Assembly: GCF_036898825.1 (NCBI RefSeq) | Contig: NZ_JARUND010000001.1 | Location: 372,001-436,000, forward strand | Source: Streptomyces sp. B21-083 | GTDB lineage: Bacteria > Actinomycetota > Actinomycetes > Streptomycetales > Streptomycetaceae | Direction: 5' to 3' | Length of the DNA: 64,000 nucleotides | In this document: piece after piece, positions 8,624-17,600 of the stretch | How positions within the stretch are numbered: the stretch's first letter is position 1 | Layout: every line of letters begins with the position of its first letter | The notes under the pieces: model-generated | What the model saw: only the letters and a program-made list of their open reading frames with translations | What the model was told of the DNA's origin: nothing | The model's database searches: none | Program-made: the position numbers and the translations under genes

Positions 8624-8998
8624 ATGTATGTGATCAGTGAGAGTGAGCAGCGGACAACCAACACACCCTCCGGCTCGATGTTCGCCCTGGCGGGCCCCAG
8701 CCAGGGCAGCGCCGAGGTCAGCACATGGCGAGTGAAGCTCGGCGTCGACGCGTCCACCCCCGTCCACATCATCGACCGCGAGCAGGTGTGGATGCCGCTG
8801 TCAGGAAAGTTCGAGGTCGAGGTGGACGGCAGGACCGAACAGGTCGAGGCCGGCCAGGCACTCGTCCTTTCCGCGGGTGCGGTGCGGCAACTCAAGGCCG
8901 TCGGTGGCCCCGCCGAGGCGCTGGTCGCCATGCCCGTCGGGGGCAACGCGATGATGCCGGGCAGTGACAACAAGATCCCGCTCCCCTGGGCGGAGTGA
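8624..8998 (+). CDS. Cupin domain-containing protein
   Basis: 124 aa single-domain beta-barrel protein. Cupin motif 1 is recognisable around STPVHIIDREQVWMPLSGKF (His, Gln/Glu and a Gly turn) and motif 2 around EAGQALVLSAGAVRQLKA. Motif 1 departs from the classic GxHxHxxxE pattern, so metal-dependent catalysis is uncertain and a binding or isomerase role is possible. GGGGGA lies just upstream of the ATG. The divergent MarR gene and shared operator suggest ligand-induced expression. Confidence 0.82.
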   Translation: MYVISESEQRTTNTPSGSMFALAGPSQGSAEVSTWRVKLGVDASTPVHIIDREQVWMPLSGKFEVEVDGRTEQVEAGQALVLSAGAVRQLKAVGGPAEALVAMPVGGNAMMPGSDNKIPLPWAE

Positions 8999-9204
8999 CA
9001 ATCCTCCGACGAACGCCCCGCGCGCGACCAGGACGCTCAAGCGATCAGCCTGTGCACATGTGCCGCGCGAGCATCGTGGACCAGCGTGCCGACGACATGT
9101 GACTCTGATCGATAGTTGACGGATGCGAGTGATGATGGGCGAGCCCACGATCATCGGCCGCGGCAGCGCACGCCGGAGATCCTGTCTCTGCCCTTGGAGG
9201 AGCC

Positions 9205-9486
9205 TTGGACTTGCTTTCGGTACTCGATGAGGCGGTGGCCGCCCTCAAGGCGCCCCTGGGGGAAGTCGACCGGCGCCAGGGCTGGACCGATGACCTCCGA
9301 CGAGAAATCCAGGAAGAGATTTCGGTCAGTCGTTCAGTGCTGCGTCGCCACGGACCCGGCATGGTGCGGCACCTGCGTCCACGGCTGGACGAGTGGATGG
9401 AGAGTGAGGAACTGCGACCGGGACGGCTTCGACAGCTGGTGTCAGATGTGCAGCGGCGACTCCTGGATGCTCGCGACACTGCGTAG
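9205..9486 (+). CDS. Small hypothetical protein with TTG start
   Basis: 93 aa from a TTG preceded by GGAGGA at 4-5 nt, which decides the start. The protein is mostly helical and charged (DEAVAALKAPLGEVDRR, REIQEEISVSRSVLRRHG, RQLVSDVQRRLLDARD). No signal peptide or membrane segment and no recognised family. It stands alone; the DNA after it holds only broken frames, so it could also be the remaining front part of a longer lost gene. Confidence 0.5.
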   Translation: MDLLSVLDEAVAALKAPLGEVDRRQGWTDDLRREIQEEISVSRSVLRRHGPGMVRHLRPRLDEWMESEELRPGRLRQLVSDVQRRLLDARDTA

Positions 9487-10160
9487 CGACACCTTTGACG
9501 AACTGTCACCCCAAGCGACATTCGCCGGTTACACGTCGACGTCAACCTCTGCGAACCTGTCCCCCTCGGCCCGTCCCCCGCTTGACGGGCGCATCGCGAG
9601 CCGGGGGGCGAGAGCTGGGATGACCCTTGTGTTCCTCAGCCGCTTCGGCAGCCGCGGGCGATCGTCAACGCCGTCGACGAGGACCGGACGCTCGTCGTGG
9701 ACGTCCTGTTCGACCGCTTCCCACAGGTCCCCGACTGGGGGGGCGAACCGGGGCGGGCTCGTACACCTTCCACTTCATCTGGAGCACCGGCGGGCGTACG
9801 TCGCGCCGCGCCACCACCCCGACGGGGGCTCACCGTAGGAGAGTTGGAGGCGAGGCCCGGCATCGCCCCGCGTGGTGTCACTCCGCCCACGCCCTCATAG
9901 GCGGCGGACAACAATTCGGCCACCTTCGCCCTCTTCTCCGCATGTGACTGACTCGCCGCGTGGTCGCGCGGTACGGGGCGCACGCTCCGTACCGCCGAGA
10001 ACGCCAAGGGCATGGCTGGGCCGGCTCCCCCCGGGAGACCGCTGAACCCGATCTCCTGAGCCGCTCGCGACCCGGCCCACGGGTTCCCCGTGCGCGGTCG
10101 CCGTCCGAGTGGACGGACGACTGACGGTCGGCCGATAACGGGCCGACCGAAACCAACTCC
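9487..10160. other. No confident gene; coding-like debris
   Basis: Around 9650-9740 one plus frame reads RAIVNAVDEDRTLVVDVLFD and RFPQVPDWGG, which looks like real protein but has no start and shifts frame soon after. I could not assign a family. The rest up to the chitosanase promoter shows nothing recognisable. Confidence 0.35.
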
Positions 10161-10167
10161 CCCTCCC

Positions 10168-10215
10168 TTGACGGGTGTACGTCATCCGCAAAGTCTGGTA
10201 GGAAACCTTCCTAAC
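10168..10215 (+). promoter_or_regulatory. Chitosanase promoter and CsnR-type operator
   Basis: A -35-like TTGACG at 10168-10173 is followed about 17 nt later by a weak -10 region, then by the palindrome TAGGAA-ACC-TTCCTA at 10199-10213. A TTAGGAAA/TTTCCTAA-like operator bound by the ROK repressor CsnR is known upstream of other Streptomyces chitosanase genes, so this is probably the same control. Placing it over the expected transcription start fits repression. No csnR gene is in the window. Confidence 0.7.
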
Positions 10216-10275
10216 AGTTTGCTCGAACAACCGAGCACCTGACTGAGCGCACGACTGAACCCCTGGAGGGACCCC

Positions 10276-11091
10276 GTGCACACCCCCCACATACGCACGT
10301 CACGCCGCACGCTGCTCACCCTGATCGGAGCCTCGCTGGTGGCAGGCCCCCTCATCGTGAGCCAGTCCGCGACCGCCGTGGCCGTCGGCCTGGACGACCC
10401 GGCGAAGAAGGAGATCGCCATGAAGCTGGTGTCCAGCGCGGAGAACTCGTCGCTGGACTGGAAGGCGCAGTACAAGTACATCGAGGACATCGGCGACGGC
10501 CGCGGCTACACCGCCGGAATCATCGGCTTCTGTTCCGGCACCGGCGACATGCTCGACCTCGTGGAGCTCTACACCCGGCGCAAGCCGGGCAACGTCCTGG
10601 CCAAGTACCTGCCGGCCCTTCACGACGTCGACGGCAGCGACTCGCACCAGGGCCTGGACCCTGGCTACCCCGCCGACTGGCGCCGCGCGGCCCAGGACCC
10701 GGCGTTCCAACAGGCACAGAACGACGAGCGCGACCGCGTCTACTTCGACCCGTCGGTCAAGCAGGGCAAGGCCGACGGCATCGGCGTACTCGGACAGTTC
10801 GCGTACTACGACGCGATCGTCATGCACGGCAACGGCGACGACAGCACCAGCTTCGGCAACATTCGCAAGCGGGCGCTGGCCAAGGCCAAGCCGCCGGCGC
10901 AGGGCGGCGACGAGGTGACGTATCTGGACGCCTTCCTCGACGCCCGGGTCTGGGCGATGAAGCAGGAGGAGGCCCACTCGGACACCAGCCGGGTCGACAC
11001 CGCGCAGCGGGTCTTCCTCCGCAAGGGGAACCTGAACCTGGATCCGCCGCTGGACTGGAAGGTGTACGGGGACAGTTTCCACATCGGCTGA
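10276..11091 (+). CDS. csn: Secreted GH46 chitosanase
   Basis: 271 aa, the usual size. Endo-hydrolysis of the beta-1,4 bonds of chitosan. The N-terminus has a Tat-like signal (RTSRRTLLTLIGASLVAG, cleavage near SATAVAVG). The mature enzyme begins around DDPAKKEIAMKLVSSAENSS. The two catalytic carboxylates of the family (Glu22 and Asp40 in strain N174 numbering) correspond to Glu56 in SSAENS and Asp74 in IGDGRGYT, with the conserved 18-residue spacing. GGAGGG lies before a GTG about 10 nt downstream. A palindromic operator precedes it and a strong terminator follows, so it is a single-gene unit. Confidence 0.95.
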   Translation: MHTPHIRTSRRTLLTLIGASLVAGPLIVSQSATAVAVGLDDPAKKEIAMKLVSSAENSSLDWKAQYKYIEDIGDGRGYTAGIIGFCSGTGDMLDLVELYTRRKPGNVLAKYLPALHDVDGSDSHQGLDPGYPADWRRAAQDPAFQQAQNDERDRVYFDPSVKQGKADGIGVLGQFAYYDAIVMHGNGDDSTSFGNIRKRALAKAKPPAQGGDEVTYLDAFLDARVWAMKQEEAHSDTSRVDTAQRVFLRKGNLNLDPPLDWKVYGDSFHIG

Positions 11092-11099
11092 CACTGGGG

Positions 11100-11135
11100 C
11101 CCGGGCCCATCCCGGTTGAGCAGGATGGGCCCGGG
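11100..11135 (+). terminator. 13-bp hairpin terminator of the chitosanase gene
   Basis: CCCGGGCCCATCC (11100-11112) pairs perfectly with GGATGGGCCCGGG (11123-11135) across a 10-nt loop, starting 8 bp after the stop codon. Confidence 0.85.
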
Positions 11136-11156
11136 GTGCCTCCGGCGGACGGTCGA

Positions 11157-11187
11157 CAGCGACGCGGGTTCAAGTCCCGCGTCGCTG
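11157..11187 (+). other. tRNA minihelix-like hairpin (acceptor + T arm)
   Basis: CAGCGAC-GCGGG (11157-11168), loop TTCAAGT (11169-11175), CCCGC-GTCGCTG (11176-11187): a perfect 12-bp stem with a 7-nt loop that obeys the T-loop rule (TTC, purine, A, any, pyrimidine). The dimensions equal a 7-bp acceptor stem stacked on a 5-bp T stem. There is no D or anticodon arm and no CCA. It may be a remnant of a tRNA 3' end (attachment-site scar), a second terminator, or chance. The following 280 bp up to the GH2 gene contains no gene. Confidence 0.5.
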
Positions 11188-11465
11188 GGGGGCCTTGGCC
11201 GGCGATCCTTCGGTGGAACGAGCGAGTCGGCCCGATCAGAGTTCGCCGGGTGGGGCGAACCGGCACCCACCGGGTCGCAGCCGTCGGCGCGGATGAGCTG
11301 CTCGGTGATCTCGTGGGCGCCCTCGCTCCGGTTCAACCCTGTTCGGGTGTTGCGGCGTTTCCATGGCGACGCGGGCGTGCGGCCGGCCGGGTGCCGGCCG
11401 GGTGCCGGCCGACCGCACGTCAGGGGTTCGCGACCGTCAGGACTCGGGTGACGGTCGGAAGCGGA

Positions 11466-14400
11466 TCACGCCGGTACCAGCTGCCATTGCTGGTTGGCAC
11501 CGCCCCCCGACGTGTACTGGACGACCTTGGCTCCGTCGCCGGTGTCCCAGCCGTTCACATCCGCCACCAGCCCGCTGTCGTGGCTGACGATGGTGAAGTA
11601 CCCGTCGCCGGTGGGTCGCAGGTACCACTGCTGGTTGGTGCCGCCGCTGGGTGTCCACTGCTGAAGCTGGAGCCCGACGGTCGAGGAGTAGCCGTCGACA
11701 TCGAGCGCCTTGCCGCTGCTGACGTACTTGAGCGTGTACGCGCCCCCGGGTGCGGTGCCGATGGTCCAGGCGCCGCCGCCCGTGTTCTGGACGATCAACG
11801 CGCCGTCCGCGGTCGACCCGCCCGCCACGGCGAGCGGCTTGCCGCTGTTGCGGTTGACGATGCGGTAGTTCGTGCCCGCCGTGGGATGGTTGGCGACCTC
11901 GAAGCGGTCGACGACGCCCCAGTCGTGCGTCGCGGCGGCCCGCTGGGTGCCGGTGACACGCACACGGATCGTGTGCGTGCCGGAGGTGAGCCGGGGACTG
12001 GTCCACACCGGGACGTCGCCGGTGCGCGCCGTCGAGTACAGGTCGACCACCGACTCGGTCCCGCCGTCGACGGAAACGCCCACCATGCCGTGGCTCGGGG
12101 CGGTCACGGCGTGCAGTGTGACACCGGTGCCGACGAAGCTCAGCGTCGACGTGTCGCCCGTGACGTCACTGTAGGAGTTCGTGCCGGCGTACGGGCCGCC
12201 GGTCTCGCCGCTCTGGTGGCCCCAGGTGCCGGTGTAGTTCACCGCGGTGGCGGCGTCGTCCACGTTGGTCGCCGGGTTGCCCAGGTTGAGGTACTCGACC
12301 GAGTCGGTGAACGTGGTGTTGCCCGACTTGGTGGTCGACAGCACCAGGTACACGCGGGACCCGGTGGCCGGCGCGGTGAACGAGATCGGCTGGGTGACCC
12401 GGGAGCCGAGCGGGACGGTGAGGGGTTCGCTTCCGGACGCGATGACCGCGCCCGTGGGGCTGTCGAGTCGTGCCGTCCAGTTCAGGCCGACGGAGGTACC
12501 GCTGAAGTCGTCGTTGAAGACGGTGATGTTCCGGGTGATGTTGCTGTTGAAGGCGTACGTGTCCACCGCCTCCGGGAGCGGGAAGTTGCCGTTCGCGTCC
12601 GACTTGCCGGAGGCCGACCAGTAGGGCAGGTCGATCGCGGCGATCGGGTTGAACGCGGCCTGGATCCGCTGGATCTGCGGGTTGCTCCACGGGTCTGACA
12701 GATTGTCCGCGCCGTAGACGGGGTGGCCGCCCTCTTCGAGGACGAAGTCGGTGGTCCGCACGCCGGGCACGAAGCCGGCCCAGCCGGACAACAGGGTGTA
12801 GGGGCGCAGATCGCTGGCGTCCTTGGCTCGCTTGGCGATCGTCGCGGTGGCGAACCACTCGAAGCCCTGCTTGGTGTTGGACTTGTTCCAGACGTACTCG
12901 CCCTCACCGTCGGGTCGGCCGGCCAGGGGGGTGAGCGCCTCACCGTACGCGCCGATGCCGTCGACGTAGTGGGAGAAGACGGCGAAGTTGCCGTTCAGCA
13001 TGTTGGGCCACGGGTTGGTGTTCCAGGCGGTGTCGGCGCTGATCGGCCGGGTGCCGTCGTTGCCGTTCATCGCCGCGTACAGGTCCTTCTCGAACGACTC
13101 GGAGTCGAAGGTGCTGAGGTCCGCCTCGTTGCTCTGGCTCCAGCGGATGATCGCGGGATGGTTGCGGTCACGCAGGGTCAGCGCCTTGGCGTGGTTGACC
13201 ATGTTGTCGTGCCCGGCGACGAAGTCCTGGCAGCTGCAGGTGCCGCGGATTGCCGTCTCGTCGATGACCATCAGGCCCATCTCGTCAGCCACGTCGAGCA
13301 TGTACGGGCTGGCCGGCTCCTGGTGGATGCGGACCACGTTGTAGTTGAGCCGCTGATAGTTGTCGACCGCCTGCGGCCAGCCCCCATTGCCCGCGGACGG
13401 CGGGAGGAAGCCGGGCAGCGTGTCATAGGCGTCGCCCTTGCCGCCGTTGTCGATCCGGTCGTAGTTCGCGCCCTGGAGGCTGTCACCGCGGAAGTTCACC
13501 CGCACGCCGTTGAGCTTGTAGAACTCGCCGCTCTGGGTGGTTTCCCGGAAACCGAACCGGTACTTGGCGTCGCTGGTGCGGCCGTCGTCGGTGGACGCGT
13601 GCACCGACAGCTGGTGCAGCTGGGCGCGGTATCCGGCACGGTAGGGCACGTTCGGCCACCAGTACGAGGTGGAGCCGAGGTTCCACGCCACCGGGCCGAC
13701 CGTCACCTTGGCGGTCGAGTGGGCGGCCACGGTGACCGTCTTGCTGGGCAGCGACGGGTAGTTGAACGATCCGCCGTTGTCCGAGGCGAGCGAGCCCGTC
13801 AGCGTCACCGACCGCGAGCTGCCGGAGGAGTTCGTCACGGACACGTCGTAGGTGAGGGTCTGGTTGGTCACGGAGGTGCGCACGAACGCGTCGCTGACGT
13901 ACACCGCCGGATACACGCGCATGAAGGCCGAGCGGTAGATGCCCTGGGGGATCGCCTCGGACCAGTTGGCCGCGTCCGGAACCACGGTCTGGTTACCGTT
14001 CATCAGGGCGTAGCGGCCCTTGACGTTCACGCTGATGGTGTGGGTGGTGCCGGGTGCGGCGAAGGGGGATATGTCGAAGTTCGACTGTGCGAAGGAGGTG
14101 GTCTGGGTGGCGACCACCTGCCCGTCCACCGACAGCGTCGCCTGGTGGTTCACCGCGCCGAACTCGATCCACACCGACTGCGGCTGCCCCGTGTCCGGCA
14201 CCGTCACGGTTCGCGAGTACGTCGCCTCGTTCACGTCGGTGAAGCCCTGCTTGTACCAGCCGCCGCCGGGCACGGTGATCGACGTCGCCGCGCGGCCCTT
14301 CGGTGTGAAGCCCCATGTACCGGCCAGGTCGACCGACTTGATCGCGGCGTTGCCGGCGGTGAACCCGTTCACGTCCGAGACCGTCGTGGCGGACGCCGAC

Positions 14401-14495
14401 TGCGGCACCGCCAGGATCGCGGCGAGCAGCGCCGCGACGGTGACAAACAGCTGTGCGAAACGTCGCCGGTGTGGCGGCGGCCTGTGCTGGTACAT
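11466..14495 (-). CDS. Secreted GH2-family glycoside hydrolase (beta-galactosidase-like) with CBM and ricin lectin domain
   Basis: 1009 aa from ATG 14495 (GAGAGG upstream); the longer open frame lacks a signal at its start. Signal peptide at residues 1-37 (RRRFAQLFVTVAALLAAIL, SASA). Then come a sugar-binding jelly-roll (about 55-200), an Ig-like domain (about 200-320) and a TIM barrel with the acid/base in WSQSNEA (Glu457) and a probable nucleophile in GEYVW (Glu533). A beta-sandwich module follows (about 740-870), then a C-terminal ricin B domain (about 875-1009) with repeated NQQW motifs. It acts outside the cell on terminal beta-linked sugars; galactosidase is the best guess. It lies 200 bp downstream of the fucosidase on the same strand, and the two probably attack the same fucosylated glycan. 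Confidence 0.85.
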   Translation of the reverse strand: MYQHRPPPHRRRFAQLFVTVAALLAAILAVPQSASATTVSDVNGFTAGNAAIKSVDLAGTWGFTPKGRAATSITVPGGGWYKQGFTDVNEATYSRTVTVPDTGQPQSVWIEFGAVNHQATLSVDGQVVATQTTSFAQSNFDISPFAAPGTTHTISVNVKGRYALMNGNQTVVPDAANWSEAIPQGIYRSAFMRVYPAVYVSDAFVRTSVTNQTLTYDVSVTNSSGSSRSVTLTGSLASDNGGSFNYPSLPSKTVTVAAHSTAKVTVGPVAWNLGSTSYWWPNVPYRAGYRAQLHQLSVHASTDDGRTSDAKYRFGFRETTQSGEFYKLNGVRVNFRGDSLQGANYDRIDNGGKGDAYDTLPGFLPPSAGNGGWPQAVDNYQRLNYNVVRIHQEPASPYMLDVADEMGLMVIDETAIRGTCSCQDFVAGHDNMVNHAKALTLRDRNHPAIIRWSQSNEADLSTFDSESFEKDLYAAMNGNDGTRPISADTAWNTNPWPNMLNGNFAVFSHYVDGIGAYGEALTPLAGRPDGEGEYVWNKSNTKQGFEWFATATIAKRAKDASDLRPYTLLSGWAGFVPGVRTTDFVLEEGGHPVYGADNLSDPWSNPQIQRIQAAFNPIAAIDLPYWSASGKSDANGNFPLPEAVDTYAFNSNITRNITVFNDDFSGTSVGLNWTARLDSPTGAVIASGSEPLTVPLGSRVTQPISFTAPATGSRVYLVLSTTKSGNTTFTDSVEYLNLGNPATNVDDAATAVNYTGTWGHQSGETGGPYAGTNSYSDVTGDTSTLSFVGTGVTLHAVTAPSHGMVGVSVDGGTESVVDLYSTARTGDVPVWTSPRLTSGTHTIRVRVTGTQRAAATHDWGVVDRFEVANHPTAGTNYRIVNRNSGKPLAVAGGSTADGALIVQNTGGGAWTIGTAPGGAYTLKYVSSGKALDVDGYSSTVGLQLQQWTPSGGTNQQWYLRPTGDGYFTIVSHDSGLVADVNGWDTGDGAKVVQYTSGGGANQQWQLVPA

Positions 14496-14697
14496 GACTA
14501 CCTCTCGGTGTTGGGTACGGAAGAATGTGAGCGCGCGGATCCGCCGCCCGGATGATCTCCGGGCGGTCCGTGCTGGAGGAGACGCTGCCCACGGGTGGGA
14601 CACCGGCCTGTACGAAGCCGGAACGAAGGCGATGGCGCGGGTCTGGCAGCGGATGCGCACCGGCGCTGACAGCGAAGGCGCAAGGGGCTGCGAGTGG

Positions 14698-16494
14698 TCA
14701 GCTCAGCCTGGTCATGTTCCACTGCTGCGGGGAGCCGCCGTTGGCGGACCACTGGATGACCGTGCTTCCCTCCGTGTCGATGTTGGCGTTGTCCAGCACC
14801 TTTCCGCTGTGCCGATTGGTGAGCCGGTACGCGCCACCGCCCAGTGCGGTGACGGCCCACTGCTGCTGGGCGCTGCCGTTGTCGGTCCGCTGCACCATCG
14901 CCGCGCCGTCGCCGGTGTTGCCGTTGTCGTCGAGGACCTTGCCGCTGCGGACGCAGACCAGCTTGTGGTAGCCGTGGTCCAGAGCGGTGACCGTCCACTG
15001 TTGCTGGGGGCCGCCGTTCTGCGTCCACTGGATCACCGAGTTGCCCTCGGCGGTGGTGTTCCAGTTGGCGAGGGCCTTGCCGCTGCGGGAGCTGACCAGC
15101 CGGTAGACGCCGTCCGCGAGGACGGCCGGCATGCCGCTGAGCTCCACACAGACCACTGAGTCGCTGGCGTCGGGCGCGGTGGCCGGCACGCTGACGTTGA
15201 TCTGACCGCCGCTGACCGTGTAAGGGAGCAATCCCGAGGGGTTGTTCAGCAGGTAGACACGGTTGACGGTGTTGTGGACCGCCGGGATCTGCAGGGTGCC
15301 GCTCGTGGGCCAGGTGAAGACGTGGGCGAACAGCTTGCCGTTCTTCTTGGTGATCCTGCCCCAGGAGGGCTCGGTGGTGAAGGGACTGCCGCTGGTGCCG
15401 TGGATGCTGTCGCCGTAGGTGGCCATCCAGGTGGCGATCCCGCCCAGCGCCGTCGTGGTCCCGGCCGACACGCTGCCGTCGCCCTTCGGGCCGATGTTCA
15501 GCAGGTAGTTGCCGTCCCGGGAGACGACCGTGACCATCTCCTGGACTAGGTCCTTCACGGACCGGTAGTTGTTCTCGGCCCAGTCCGTGTAACCCCACTG
15601 ACCGTTCAAGGTGGCGCAGGTCTCCCAGAGCCGGTCCAGCGGCGCGGCGGGAACGGTCTGCTCCGGGCAGGCGAAGTCGCCGAGACCCTGGTCCCGCTTG
15701 ACGCGTTCGTTGACGACGAGGTTGGGCTTGCGGGCCATCAGCCAGCCGTACAGGTCCTCACCGTCGGCCTTGGTCCACCAGGCGCTGAGTGTGGGGGTGG
15801 ACGGGTTGGGGCACCAGTCGCCGTCGAACCACAGGACGGCCGGGTCGTAACGGTCCAGCAGTTCCTGCAACTGGCCCTTCATGTCGTTGATGTAGGCGGT
15901 GCGGGCGGCCTGCGACGACATGTCGGAGAACAGCGTGCCGTTGTTGATGGTCTGCGAGGGGTGGTTCCAGTCCAGGATCGAGTAGTAGAGCCCGAACTTG
16001 ATGCCTCGGTTCTCGCATTCGGTCTTCAACTGGGCCAGCAGGTCGGGCTGGAAGCCTTTGTAGTCGTGCAGGTTGTAGAGCTTGTTACCGGTGGTGTCGG
16101 TGAAACCCGGGACGTTGGAGTCCCACATCGCGTAGCCCTCATGGTGCTTGGCGGTGATCACGAGGTACTTCATGCCGGCGTTCTTGGCCAGCTCGGCGAT
16201 GGTGGCGGCGTTGAAGGCGGTCGGCTTGAACGGGGTGGTCACCTGGGTCTGGTAGTTGGCCTTGCTCCAGTTCTCGGCGCTGAACGCCCACTCGCCGTGT
16301 CCGAGGTAGGAGTAGGAACCGAAGTGGATGAACATCCCGAACCGAGCCTGGTACCACCAGTCCAGCTTCGAGGAGACGGTGTAGGCCTCGGCCCCCTCGG
16401 GCCACACGACCTGCGGCAGACCGAACGCCGCGGTACCTCCGGCGAGGGCTGCGGCCTTGATGAGGGACCGCCTGCTGAGGGGGGCAGAGGACAT
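14698..16494 (-). CDS. Secreted GH29 alpha-L-fucosidase with ricin-type C-terminal modules
   Basis: 598 aa. A Tat signal (LSRRSLIKAAALAGG) is followed by the GH29 barrel: WWYQARFGMFIHFGSYSYLG, ITAKHHEGYAMWDS and the nucleophile region AVLWFDGDW (Asp224). A beta-sandwich region follows, then a ricin B domain (about 465-598) with repeated SGKxL and QQW motifs. It should release alpha-L-fucose from exported glycans. CCAGGAG precedes the ATG. The GH2 enzyme follows after 200 bp and is probably co-transcribed. The lectin module would hold the enzyme on its substrate. Confidence 0.92.
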   Translation of the reverse strand: MSSAPLSRRSLIKAAALAGGTAAFGLPQVVWPEGAEAYTVSSKLDWWYQARFGMFIHFGSYSYLGHGEWAFSAENWSKANYQTQVTTPFKPTAFNAATIAELAKNAGMKYLVITAKHHEGYAMWDSNVPGFTDTTGNKLYNLHDYKGFQPDLLAQLKTECENRGIKFGLYYSILDWNHPSQTINNGTLFSDMSSQAARTAYINDMKGQLQELLDRYDPAVLWFDGDWCPNPSTPTLSAWWTKADGEDLYGWLMARKPNLVVNERVKRDQGLGDFACPEQTVPAAPLDRLWETCATLNGQWGYTDWAENNYRSVKDLVQEMVTVVSRDGNYLLNIGPKGDGSVSAGTTTALGGIATWMATYGDSIHGTSGSPFTTEPSWGRITKKNGKLFAHVFTWPTSGTLQIPAVHNTVNRVYLLNNPSGLLPYTVSGGQINVSVPATAPDASDSVVCVELSGMPAVLADGVYRLVSSRSGKALANWNTTAEGNSVIQWTQNGGPQQQWTVTALDHGYHKLVCVRSGKVLDDNGNTGDGAAMVQRTDNGSAQQQWAVTALGGGAYRLTNRHSGKVLDNANIDTEGSTVIQWSANGGSPQQWNMTRLS

Positions 16495-17083
16495 GGTGCG
16501 GCTCCTGGAAGGTTAAGGACACATGGGGGGGTCGACCTGGTTGCCCGCGGGACAGCACTGATGTGGGGGAACGCCGGCTCACATCCGCTCGGGGCCAGAG
16601 CAACCCCGCACGGACGTAGGATGTATTAACCGGCAAAGTCGCACACTGTGTCTAGAGCATGCACACAGAAATGAGGAAACTCCCGCTCAACGCAGCGCAC
16701 TCGGATTCGGCGGCAACCAAAACATAGGATGCTTGCAGCCCACTCGAAGACGCGAGCACCGCGTCGCAGCACAGCCCGGCCCAGCCGTGCACTTCCGGGG
16801 CCGCGACCTGGCCCCACCGGAAAGCACAGGATCCGTTGCGCGCTCCCCAAGAAGGGCGAACGAGCTGCGGGAGGCGGGCAGTCGGGGACACCCGCAGGGT
16901 GACATGTGATCCATGCCACACGGCCAGGGTGCATAGCCGGGCGCGGCCCAGTGCCTTAGTGAAGGGTGTAGGGGGTCCGCGGTCGCGCGGCGGCGTATGT
17001 GGTCGATGAACGTGTCCGCCGCTCCGCGCCACGAAGACGCGGTCGGGGCCGGCGAGTCCGGCAGGGGGCAAGGGGCGACACCG
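16495..17083. other. Divergent intergenic region, no gene
   Basis: 589 bp between the divergent fucosidase and sigma factor genes. It must hold both promoters. The AT-richer part at about 16620-16680 (TGTATTAACC, GTGTCTAGAGCATGCACAC) is the best candidate for the fucosidase control region, but no perfect operator was found. Long minus frames here are shadows. Confidence 0.4.
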
Positions 17084-17590
17084 ATGGGGCAGTTGCGGGC
17101 CGATGAGTTCGACCGCTTCGTCGCGGCTCGGTGGTCGGTGTTGCTCCATCTTGCGCGGCTGCTGACGGCCGGGGACCGGCACCGGGCCGAAGATCTGCTG
17201 CAAGAGGCGCTGGTCAAGCTCTGGTTCGCCTGGCCGAAGGTGTCCGAGCAGGCGCCCGAGGCCTACGTGCGCAAGGTCCTGGCCCGTGCCGCGGCCCGCT
17301 CGGCGCGGCGACGCTGGTGGGGCGAGCGCCCCGTGGACCAGCTCCCTGATCCGCCCGAGGTGTCCGACGCGACCGCCGCCGTGGACGAACGGACCCGGTT
17401 GGAGGCCATGTTGGCGTTGCTGCCGGCGCGGCAGCGCACCGCGGTCGTGCTGCGTTACTACCAGGATCTGCCCGAGCGGCAGGTCGCTGAGGTGCTCGGG
17501 TGTCCGGTGGGCACCGCCCGTTCGCTGACGACACGCGGTGTCGCGCGGTTGCGGCGGCTCATGTCCGATGCGGTCGAACCGGTGGAATGA
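17084..17590 (+). CDS. SigE-family ECF sigma factor
   Basis: 168 aa from ATG 17084, with AGGGG 10 nt upstream; an in-frame ATG at 16997 adds only unconserved sequence. Region 2 begins at DEFDRFVAARWSVLLHLARL with RAEDLLQEALVKLWFAW. Region 4 holds LPARQRTAVVLRYYQDL followed by the helix-turn-helix PERQVAEVLGCPVGTARSLT. This is the actinobacterial SigE-like (SACE_1901) subgroup. It starts a three-gene unit with a membrane protein 10 bp downstream and a protein mannosyltransferase overlapping that, suggesting control of an envelope modification function. Confidence 0.9.
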   Translation: MGQLRADEFDRFVAARWSVLLHLARLLTAGDRHRAEDLLQEALVKLWFAWPKVSEQAPEAYVRKVLARAAARSARRRWWGERPVDQLPDPPEVSDATAAVDERTRLEAMLALLPARQRTAVVLRYYQDLPERQVAEVLGCPVGTARSLTTRGVARLRRLMSDAVEPVE

Positions 17591-17600
17591 AGAGGGAGCC

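Noticed and set aside
11157..11187. Complete tRNA gene
   Set aside because: Only acceptor and T-arm geometry is present; no D arm, anticodon arm or CCA.
11136..14555. Long plus-strand open frames across the GH2 gene
   Set aside because: Shadows of the minus-strand glycosidase; Val/Gly/Arg-rich without domains or ribosome binding sites.
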